Shown piece after piece: positions 47,425 to 59,400 of a stretch of DNA of 64,000 nucleotides. This DNA is from Antedon bifida. Lineage: Eukaryota; Echinodermata; Crinoidea; Comatulida; Antedonidae. The stretch is taken from contig OY727094.1 in the NCBI GenBank assembly GCA_963402885.1, positions 35,528,501-35,592,500 on the forward strand, written 5' to 3'. The notes below the pieces were generated by a model. That model was not told the origin of the DNA and made no database searches. It was given only the letters and a program-made list of their open reading frames with translations. A program made the position numbers and the translations under genes. Within the stretch, counting starts at the first letter, position 1; each line of letters begins with the position of its first letter.

Positions 47425-50400
47425 ATGGGGAAACTGCAACTAACGCTACTTGGTTTGTTTTGCGTATCAATAATACTCAAAGAATCACGTATGTATTTTA
47501 TTTTAAATAATAGTAGTGCTATCGTTATAATCACATGTTATTTTGGGCTTTAAATGCTTTTAAATTGCCCGAATGGAATGACCCTTGACCCTCAATAGCA
47601 ACGACAATGCTACAAAGAACTACGGTACTGTAGTAAAACAAAGAGAAAGTTACTAACCAAATTTTGTTTTTATATCTACATTTTTTACATTTATTTATTT
47701 GGCATGGTATGACTATTATCTACATATATTTTGTTTTATATTAGGGTGCAGAAATAATCCACCACAACAAAAACTAGGACTATGCAAAGAAGAACTTGGT
47801 ATGACGTCTGGTGAAATCCCAAGCAGCAGTATAAATGTATCTAGCGAAATAGTCAACTACACTTCTGCTTACTCTCGATTGAACTCCGCTGGTTCTTGGT
47901 GTTCAGGAAGGTCAAATTCGACAATTCAAATAACTTTTGATCGACTGACAAACGTCACAGGCTTCAAAACAAAGAGTACACAAAATACGGTGTTTACTGT
48001 TAGCTATATAGGCCTATCTAATAAATCGAATGAATGGCAAAGCATTCTTAATAGACCAATGGTTAGTTTTTTTTATCTACTTAATTCTATGTCAATTACC
48101 CACTGGAACATCGTATTAGTAATAATGATGATTTAGCGAGAGAGAGGTGGTGAAGGGAGGGGAGGGGGGGAGAGAGTGGGGCTTGGGGAGGGAGAGAGAG
48201 AGTGGGGCTTGGGGAGGGAGAGAGAGAGTGGGGCTTGGGGAGGGGGAGAGAGAGTGGGGCTTGGGGAGGGAGAGAGAGAGTGGGGCTTGGGGAGGGGGAG
48301 AGAGGGTGGGGCTTGGGGAGGGGGTGGTTAATACAGGTAACGCAAGTTCTTGCTTACATTTTCTAATGCATGCAAAGTCCAAAATGTTTCTTTAAATATT
48401 TAAAAACAAGCCATGGTTATATAGTCATTAGTCAACTAATTTGTCGCTACTTTCAAAATGTGTTTGTATTTTTTTTGTCAAAGGCCGTGTTTCCGCGCCA
48501 AAAATAACCGATAATTAACCAATAAAAATTATTCGATAAACTGCCTGTGGAAACGGGGTTGAACCGATTCCACTCTGGAAAAATTAACCGATCATTCAAA
48601 TCAGATAATTATCAGATAAATGCGATAATTGTTTACCTTTTACCTGAGGACAAATTGTTGAGATGTAATTGGGAATCTGTTTTTTTGGTCATGACTGATC
48701 ATGCGCACTTTATTGGTTAAAAAAGTAATTAATAATTTTGTTTTAGCTGCGGAATAACGGCCAACGGAATTACCTATATCATGTCATTCTTATTTTTCCA
48801 GTCTGAACAATACGATCACAAAATGTCTAAACATTTCTTTTTATCACAAGTCGAAATGTCAGTTGTTAATATAAGAATCACTGCGAACGAAAATATATGC
48901 ATCGGACTTGAACTGATGGGTTGCAAAGGTAATTTAATAAATAAATAATAAATAATTTCGTCCACTTACAGGAAAACAGAATATAGAATTGAGTGCATCA
49001 CAAGTTATTCTCAAACGTAGGCCTGCTTAGTAGCAACAATTACGTCAGAGAATGCAAACATGTGACTAATGAACAAAGCTGAAGATTACGATTACCAACA
49101 ATGGATCGGCGTCTATTTCAAATAGCGAAAGCATAAACAGACTAGAGAGTATTTATACTTCTGTCTTAAATAGGCCTAATTTCCCTACATACAACTCTTC
49201 CCACCCCGCTATATCTTATTTATGTGTCTTTAGTACTATGTGTGATTAGGCTATTATATTACTATAGGACCGGTGAATGGGTATATGCATTTAGCTTCCG
49301 GTTAAATCCCAGCATGAGGCCTTCATTATTAAATTAATTTACAAAATTAATAATTGTGGACTTTTTAACGAGCAACTCAATCTCCAATATTTGTCTGTAT
49401 TTCATTATTATTTTGCCTTTAATGACACTTAGTCACTATGTACAGTAAAATAACACTAATAGTAATTGTATAATAATAGTATTGGTACTTTCTTTGTGTA
49501 CAGAACACGTGTGGTGTGCTGAACAATTGTTAGAGTCAAAAATTATAACCGAAAAGCAGATAAAGTTTTGCCCAGACGACGTGGAAGAGCCACATGAACA
49601 CGTGCAACTAAATTCCGATACTGGTTGGTGTGGTTACAACAAGTCTGTAATCCACGTGAATTTTGTTGAACCCACAAACGTAACCGGAATAATTACCCAG
49701 GGTGCATTTCGTTCAAATAATTGGGTTACAGGATACCATGTCTACTGCAGAAGACCTGGTGGCAATTGGGAACACGTGACATCGGCGTACAATTGGAACG
49801 CAACTGAGGTTTGTCACTTGATCTACTAGTAGGAGGAATTGTAACTAACAAACAATACCACCTTACCAGTGACCATGGTTGGAAGAAAGTTTTTTGCATT
49901 CCTGGTTGCATTAATTTTTCTCCAATCAGGTTAAAGGAAGAAATCAGAAATAACATACAATTGGTACATCATATAAGGTGTTGAAATATCTAATGTCAGG
50001 TTTCGCCAAGCCAAATGTTTGGCCGTGTGGTATAGGCTTCAGACGAAGAAATAAAGCACTGGTTTCAATTGCCATCAACATTTCAACATCATCATCAGAT
50101 ATTATTTAGAGCGTTAGGCTCAGTTTTATTTAGGAAATAGATCAAATCTCTTAATTCCTTATCATAGAAAATAATTAACGCTCGTGCGTATTTATGATTT
50201 CTGCCTTTACTTCTTTCTCCTGCTGCCCACTTACATTCTCTCGACTCAATGAAACATAATTGTATTAAAATAAAAACGTCATTAGCGTGGTACGTGTCAT
50301 GTGTTTGTTGTTATTGCATGATGCATAATTTCCACAACAATATACAGTTCCTCCTGAGTTTTTTTTAAAGAATTGTATTTTTTTTTTTTTTGGCTTGATT

Positions 50401-53400
50401 TATTTTAGCCTTTTCTTTTCAACGGCAACAGTGATTCTGAAACACCAGTGATGAACACGTTCTCAGATGTTATTTATGCGTCATCAATTATCATCCATAT
50501 CCAAACTTGGAATAACCAGCCGTGTTTGCGATTTGATCTACTCGGCTGCTCTGGTAATTTGTTTTTCCTAAGTATTCATTTTTTTTTAATAACTGTAGTG
50601 CTTCGCGTAGAAAAATGTGCTCAAACTGACTAAGGTTCTGTCTACACTATCTAGTTTTACAAAAAAAATGTGATGTGCCAAAATATGGTAGTGATATACC
50701 CAAATATGGTAGTTATATGACATCATCATGTCCATATATGGGCACATCACATTTTTCACATAATGTTTGATAGTGTAGACAGAGCTTAAGCGATACTCCG
50801 ATTTTAACAAAGTATAAATCAAAAGCACTATAGAGATGTAGTAAATAGATTTTTATTATATTGTGCTTTTAGATTACACATCGGATGAAATCGCAGAGAA
50901 AACTGATGGATTCGATGATTGGTGGTCTGAATATTATGATCATCTCAACGACACATTTCAAAACAGTAGTCATTGTCGTTTTCCTGTAATTAATTACAAC
51001 TGGCTCCTCAACAAGATACAAACACATGGTAAGGGCTATCAAAAAGTAAACCGATTCTGTACGTAGAATTAGTCATCTATATATATACATCTGTTTTGCA
51101 TCGTAAAGAAATATTCGTTTCTAATCACAAAGGTGGCGGAAAGATCGGAAAAGAAATGACACAAAATACTTCAGACTACGGATATACTCATGCTACGTTG
51201 GCTACTATCTACAGCACAAACACCGATAGAAACAACACAACAGGTAACTCTGGTGGTGAAAAGCAACAGCAATATCCTGCACGTACAGAAGGTTCAAGAC
51301 TCAGCACCGTGACGTATGACGAAGATGACATTTCAAATCGGCTAACATCCAGTGCAAATGAGAAAATAATGGTAACACATATAGATAATGCTACTAATGT
51401 GTCAACACATCAAGCTGTACGTACGACTATAGAAACAAAACTCAACTCAGTAAGAGGTGGATCAGAGATGGGACCATTCAAGGAAAATAATGCAGACGAA
51501 CTGACAACACCTAGTTACAGTAAAACATTAACTACAATACACGGGAACAATGTTACAAATTACCAACAAGTTACTCCACACAATGAGACTGGGAAAAGCT
51601 TATCAGAAATTAGTATTGTTGACAACTCGACAGGTAGAACTATGATGAGTGACAGTCCTGTATGGTCAACGCCATCTCCAAATGAAGACAATATTAATCA
51701 AGTGAGAGCAAACACCAGTGCAGTTGGCACAACCGATACATTAACAGAACACAATGAATACCAAAGCGAAAAAAGTACTGGAACCTCAGAATTCGTAGGT
51801 GAAAATGAAAAAAGCAAGGTCACAACCAATTCAGACGATTTAGAATTTACTTCAAAGCAAGAAATATTGGATGATAAAGCTACCGATGAACAAGATTTGA
51901 CAACTAATACTGACGTCAGAATCAAAGAAGATACTACTGTAACAACTGGTGATTTACTAACTACCCAAAATCTCGAGTTATTGGAAACTACATCTAATGA
52001 TGGTAAACAGGTTCCGACAACTGATACTGACGTCATATCAAACGAACGAACTCCTGTAACAGGCGATTTAGCAACTACCCAAAATCCGGAATTGTTGGGT
52101 TTTACTTCTACCGACGGTGAACAAGATGCTGAAACTAATACTGACGTCATATCAAGCGAACGAACTCCTGTAACAAGCGATTTAACAACTACCCAAAATA
52201 CTGAATTGTTACATTTTACTTCTACCGATGGTGAACACGCTGCTGAAACTAATACTGACGTCATATCAAACGAACGAACTCCTGTAACAAGCGATTTAAC
52301 AACTACCCAAAATACTGAATTGTTACATTTTACTTCTACCGATGGTGAACAAGCTGCTGAAACTAATACTGACGTCATATCAAACGAACGAACTCCTGTA
52401 ACAAGCGATTTAACAACTACCCAAAATACTGAATTGTTAGAGTTTACTTCTACCGATAGTGAACACGCTGCTGAAACTAATACTGACGTCATATCAAACG
52501 CACGAACTCCTGTAACAAGTGATTTACTAACTACCCAAAATCTCGAGTTATTGGAAACTACATCTAATGATGGTAAACAGGTTCCGATAACTGATACTGA
52601 CGTCATATCAAACGAACGAACTCCTGTAAAAAGCGATTTAACAACTACCCAAAATACTGAATTGTTAGAGTTTACTTCTACCGATAGTGAACAAGCTGCT
52701 GAAACTAATACTGACGTCATATCAAACGCACGAACTCCTGTAACAAGTGATTTACTAACTACCCAAAATCTCGAGTTATTGGAAACTACATCTAATGATG
52801 GTAAACAGGTTCCGATAACTGATACTGACGTCATATCAAACGAACGAACTCCTGTAAAAAGCGATTTAACAACTACCCAAAATACTGAATTGTTGGGTTT
52901 TACTTCTACCGACGCTGAACAAGCTGCTGAAACTAATACTGACGTCATATCAAACAAACGAACGCCTGTAACAGGCGATTTAACAACTACCCCAAATCCT
53001 GAATTGTTAGATTTTACTTCTACCGACGGTGAACAAGTTGCTGAAACTAATACTGACGTCATATCAAACGAACGAACTCCTGTAACAGGCGATTTAACAA
53101 CTACCCAAAATCCTGAATTATTGGATTTTACTTCTACCGATGGTGAACACGCTGCTGAAACTAATACTGACGTCATATCAAACGAACGAACTCCTGTAAC
53201 AGGCGATTTAACAACTACCCAAAATACTGAATTGTTAGATTTTACTTCTACCGATGGTGAACACGCTGCTGAAACTAATACTGACGTCATATCAAACGAA
53301 CAAACGCCTGTAACAGGCGATTTAACAACTACCCAAAATACTGAATTGTTAGAGTTTACTTCTACCGATAGTGAACAAGTTGCTGAAACTAATACTGACG

Positions 53401-56400
53401 TCATATCAAACGCACGAACTCCTGTAACAGGCGATTTAACAACTACCCAAAATCCTGAATTGTTAGATTTTAATTCTACCGATGGTGAACACGCTGCTAA
53501 AACTAATACTGACGTCATATCAAACGAACAAACTCCTGTAACAGGCGATTTAACAACTACCCAAAATACTGAATTGTTACATTTTACTTCTACCGATAGT
53601 GAACACGCTGCTGAAACTAATACTGACGTCATATCAAACGCACGAACTCCTGTAACAAGTGATTTAATAACTACCCAAAATCCTGAATTGTTTGATTTTA
53701 CTTCTACCGATGGTGAACACGCTGCTGAAACTAATACTGACGTCATATCAAACGAACGAACGCCTGTAACAGGCGATTTAACAACAACCCAAAATACTGA
53801 ATTGTTAGAGTTTACTTCTACCGATGGTGAACACGCTGCTGAAACTAATACTGACGTCATATCAAACGAACGAACTCCTGTAACAGATTCTTTAAGTAGA
53901 AATGACGTCACGCTAACTTCGTCGTCGTCGTCGTTTTCTCCAGCTGCTGAACATATCAGAACCAAAACTTCACAGAAAGTTACTGGATTATATTCAACCG
54001 AGGAAAAAAGCCTGCTTAACACACACACCACGTTAAAGTTTGCTGAATCATATTCGTCCTCCTCTTCGAGAGAGGAAACTACATCGAATAGAATAGAGAA
54101 TGTTATCAAATCGACAGCCAGAAGCTATATGACTTGCAGTTCTGAACAACTTGTTACAAACATTTTATCTAACGACGCTAATGGTCCAGTTGGCTGTAAA
54201 ATTGTAGGTGTTGCTTATTACTTTCCTCTATAATTCGTTAAGCATGGTTCCCACTAAAGACGCAACGCAAGGACATAAGCGCAATGTGACCAATCACAAG
54301 CGATAGACTATTCAAATTGTGGCTTGTCATTGGTCAGCTTGCTTGTGTTGCGTCTATGTCCTTGCGTTGCATCTCTAGTAAAAAAACTAAGCTTTTAGTA
54401 GTAGTTTTGTTACGGTAGTTCAGGTTACAGCATAATTATCGCAGCGGCAGTAGCACCATATGCAGCAAAATATTAAAGTAGCAACCATGATGTTTGAATA
54501 AATAATATCTTTATGAATCTTTGTTTCAATATCTGAAAACATTTATATAAATAAAATATATCACCGATCGCTAACACTTCACTTTTAAAATACCATTATT
54601 ATTTTTATTTTAGACGGATAAATCTATTGCCGAGTCGGCAGAAACGATTGAGCGGGAAATGATTGAAATGCTACACACGTCATCAATCGATTACATATCA
54701 ATAAAACAACATAATATGTGTAAGTAATTTGTCTTCAATGTTTAATACATGAATGTTCTTATTTTGCAATGTAGGAGGATATACAATATTATGCCTTAAA
54801 TACAAGACCATATCTCAGGACCAATATCTAAGTATCAATAGCTCATTCAAAATAATACTAAACACAAATGTGCTAAATGTATTCAGTTAAATGATTTTTT
54901 AGGAGTAGGAATGTAATCTTCAGTTAAGGTAAAGGTATTTATTCCGGTCCTCAAGTTTAACCGGAAACATTCGGATTAGGCTCTCTACAGCGACTGTCAC
55001 ATCAGCACACCGGGACACGATCCCCCACCCTTATTTGAATAGTGTACCAAGTTATTTTATGTTTTCTTGTTCTTAGATGGAATTGCTACTCTCATTTCCA
55101 AAGAAAGGAGCAACATAAGTTTATCAACTGGCGATCATGATATATTCATTTCATTCGTCAACGCAACGTTGATGTCTTCTGGTAATATCATAGTTATTAA
55201 AGTTTGCTTTCCACTTGGATGAAACGCAAGGAAGTACGCGCCGCGTAGTTACCAGTCACGACGCGACGAGATGGATCATCCAAGCTACGGCTTGTGATTG
55301 GTCAACTAAGTTGCGTTGTGCCTATGTACGTCGTCGTCGTTTTGTTGCGCCCAAGTGGGAACCAATTTTTAACACTCGTCTACCCTAGCTTACAAAGGAT
55401 GGAGTCAGCGTTAGACTCGTCTGCCCTAGCTTACAAAGGATGGATTGATTGAATTGATTGAAATTTATATTTATACTGGGTAACCTCTTCAGTCAGCTTT
55501 ACACTGGTCTGCCCTAGCTTACAAAGGATGGAGTCAGTAAAATGACCTATCGTTGCAATTACGATAATCACGTATAATAAAAAAATACTTATACGTGAAA
55601 ATGTAACACTTAAGTAAACGCCCAAACTTACAGTATCAAATGATCATCTCTCTTTTCTCTCTAATTTTCCTTTTTAATTCCTTTTTTTTTCGGTATGTCT
55701 TTGCAAATTACAAGTGTTTAATTTATATTACAGCTAATATGACTGCAGTGGTTTCCTATATGCAGCCTGATAATGATGATGTTGATCCAAGTCAGATTTT
55801 ATGGTTAGTTCCCTAAAGTTATCTAACCGTCTAGTATTTTAGTATATGTTGATGCATAATATGATCATTAAAGTTATCTCATTATATATTTTCAAAATAT
55901 TATAAGAAATTAAATTTCAAGATTAACAAAATTGTATTATTTAGCCATCAGTAACAACTTCATAAGGTAGGTGTTCATTTAATTTCTTACAGGCCAAACA
56001 ATTCCAGTTCTGTTGGTGGCGATTATAGCATTATAGGCGGTGTAATCTCAATCACACTTTACACGTTAGGAGTTAAAACCAACGCTCCAGTTAAATTTAA
56101 GGTGTATCGAACAATTACTGAAGTAAGTAACAAATTGAGTTAAATAATCTTCTGATTGTGCGTATGCAGCACGTAGAGTATTAATGAATTATAATTATTT
56201 ATAAATCAAGAACATATCTATCATATTACTGTACTAATAAAATGATATTAATGAATGTTAGTCACTAGATGAGGCTTTGATGGTGAGTGAGAAAGAAATT
56301 TGCACATTTTTCAGCCTAAACCAAAGGTAAGGACATTCTTGATAAATAATTCGTATGTGTTATTTAGGCCTAATATTGGAAATTAATCGATGTAATCTTG

Positions 56401-59400
56401 TATCAGGTGTTCGTGATAATATCAGACTTTAATATTCTCTCTAAGCCTGTGGTCAACTTCTGGATGCACAACTACGTCATCAAATGAGTACGTCAATTGT
56501 GTATGTAGTCACATGACAAGTTTTGCTGTTCTGATGCAAGTTTCGTCAAAACCGGTATGAAGGTTATTGTTTAAGATTTTACCAACAAATCAGTGACCGA
56601 AGACAACCTCAAACAATACTGCAAATTGATGGAATCCAACCTGTTTAGAAATAGACTATCTATTTAAAACTATTAAAGATGTATTGTCCCCCAAAGTCAT
56701 GAAAAATAAAGATTTTTAAAATCGGACTTTGAATAGGCCATTTTGCAGTTTCAATGAAGTTGTTCACTACCATAAGAAAAAAAACGGGGGAAAAAATTAT
56801 TTTACCTATAAAAATACAAAATAGTTAAATTACCCAAAAAACTCATTGTCTTCCAGACAATTTGACCATTTTTTGCTTTAAATTACATTTTTCTCTGGTA
56901 AATAAATTTTTTTCAGACCCAATTTTTTGTGAGAGTGAATAACTATTATGTGACATTAAAATAACATATTCAACAAAAAAATTAAAAAAAATATTTTTTT
57001 AGGGGGACAATATATCTTTAACTGCTAAGAAAATACTGCTTAAGACATTCAACCTTATGTTTACGAACAGACTACCTAACTTAAGACAAGACTACCTGCT
57101 TAAGACATTCTACCGTGTGTTTACGAACAGACTACCTAACTTAAAGATATATTGTCCCCCTAAAAAAATATTTTTTTTAAATTTTTTTGTTGAATATGTT
57201 ATTTTAATGTCACATAATAGTTATTCACTCTCACAAAAAATTGGGTCTGAAAAAAATTTATTTACCAGAGAAAAATGTAATTTAAAGCAAAAAATGGTCA
57301 AATTGTCTGGAAGACAATGAGTTTTTGGGTAATTTAACTGTTTATTTTTTCTTTTTATAGGTGAAATAATTTTTTCCCCCGTTTTTTTTCTTATGGTAGT
57401 GAACAACTTCATTAAAACTGCAAAATGGCCTATTCAAAGTCCGATTTTAAAAATCTTTATTTTTCATGATTTTGGGGGACAATACATCTTTAAGACAAGA
57501 CTACCTCCAGTTTAGACAGAACAATATTCTTCACAATTAGTCCATCAGTATATTATATTAAGAAATCTTTTTAGACATGATCCCCCCCCCCCCCCCCCCA
57601 TCCATAACATTACTAGTTTCAAACATACAACAAGAAGCTCCAACGATTACAGCATAATTGAACATACTACAGAAAGAAGTACATTTAAAACAACTTAATA
57701 AACCTTCCTTTCAGATTGATGAAACACATGGCAAGATAATAAACGTCATCACATCAATTGGTCTTTCACTGTCTTTGGCATCATTAGTTATTACGTTTAC
57801 TCTTTATATAGTTTTACCGTAAGTTGAACAAAAATAGCACAATAGTATAAAGTGAGAATGTTCCTTTTACACGTATTTCTAAACAACAATTCATGAATTC
57901 CTTTTTAACTTTTAACGAAATTAACTTTAATTTTAGAGGCCTTTGGAAATCGCTACGGAACAACATTCACAAACACCTTATTGGCAACATGATTGTATTT
58001 TACTTGGTATTTCTTGTTGGCTTAGAGAATGTGTACAATGAGGTAAGTAGGATAGAACAATCCAATTCTTTCAAACTACAATTTGCACTTGAAAACTATG
58101 TACAAGTATGCCTAAATATGGCAATGATATTCCCAAATACGGTAGTGATATAACATCATCATGTCTATATGGGCACATCACATTTTTTTTAAAAATAAAG
58201 TTTGATAGTGTAGACAGAGCTTTAGAAACAAGTTTACACTTGAAAATTAACACATTGTAAAATCAAGTTGGTCAGGGTATACACTTCGAATGAAAAAAAA
58301 AACCAACTACGCATACAAGTTATGCAAAACAAATAACATTTTGCAGACATTAACATTTATTTTAAAACACATATTTATTCATTAAAATTTCCAAACCGAA
58401 GTCATTTTGCAGTACACTCAAGGGCCATGAAAACAAGGACATTAATGTTTGTACATTTCCATTCTGCTTCAATAGAAATTTACGGCATATTGTTTGACTA
58501 TGCTTAAAAATATACATATTGCTAAATCATGTATTCTGCTTATGCAGATCTTTGGGATGATACAGTATGTATTTTTAATCTACAACAAACATCATAGACA
58601 TTAACCTAACCCTTCACCTAACATTCCATGATGCAGGGAATTGATACTACTAACTAATGGTCATATGTGGAGATACAGAACTGAGAATCGGGCGGGATGT
58701 TTACCATCTATAGACATTAAGTATTGTCTGCAGATTTTGTTATGTTTTCAGGGACTTTGTAAGTTCACAGCAGTGTTGTTGCACTTTGAGCTACAGAACG
58801 TGTTTATGTGGATGTCAGCAGAAGCTATTTATCTCGTATTTAAAGTTGTCTGTAGAACTCCTAGTAAATACAATAAGTTACGTAATTACTTGTGTATGTG
58901 TTACATTGGGTCTTTCACAATGGTGAGTCTAACGATTGCAATCAACATGGACTGCTATGGAACGCCAAACTTGTAAGTAATACAAAAGTGTTTAATAATT
59001 GTCATTATACAAATGTATGTATATGTGTGTATGTCAATTTATATTTTATTTATTAATCAATGTTTGAGAACTTGTTGTGTTGAAACTAAAAGTGTGTCAT
59101 TTCAAGTACTGTATAATAATTGAAAATCAAAACTTACAAGCTTTGTGAATTAAAATGATTTTTAACATACAGCACTTTATGATTGACTTTACAAATAATA
59201 ATAATTTAATTAGGTGTTGGTTGAAGAGAAGTTGTCGTTGGGCTGTCGTTATTCCACCCATGTTGATTGTTCTAGTAAGTAATACTACCAAGTTAACTAA
59301 ATTGCATTATTAGATAAACACAAGGCGGCCTTCTTTCTAATTGCAGTTTTAAATGGAGAAATCTGAATTGAAACAGTTATTTTTTTTTTAAATATCGGAG

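Larger units (their letters stand above)
47745..48928 (+). other. First discoidin (F5/8 type C) domain
   Basis: Exons 47745-48061 and 48802-48928. It starts at LGLCKEELGMTSGEIP, has the buried Trp/Cys pair in NSAGSWCS, then STIQITFDRLTNVTGF, and ends VVNIRITANENICIGLELMGC, the characteristic closing strand with Cys. Discoidin domains bind sugars, lipids or matrix proteins; the ligand cannot be told from sequence. Confidence 0.83.
54614..56554 (+). other. GAIN domain and GPS autoproteolysis motif exons
   Basis: Exons 54614-54719, 55077-55181, 55734-55803, 55993-56122, 56315-56326 and 56426-56554. The subdomain B pattern GGVISITLYTLG..APVKFKVYR leads to the GPS: WSTSGC...NCVCSHMTSFAVLM. Cleavage would fall between Met1566 and Thr1567 (H-M|T rather than H-L|T). 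The released TSFAVLMQV fits the tethered agonist consensus. The usual first Cys-x-x-Trp of the GPS is missing. The acceptor at 56425 is weak; 'ctctctaag' ending 56445 is another possibility. Confidence 0.7.

Noticed and set aside
48116-48395. Open frames on both strands in the G-rich intron
   Set aside because: Low-complexity products of the G-rich minisatellite.
51698-54109. Antisense open frame of about 800 codons over the receptor stalk
   Set aside because: It mirrors the 114-bp repeat: one open unit repeated stays open. Its translation is a monotone repeat with no start context, domain or splice logic, while the + strand joins the receptor exons in phase.
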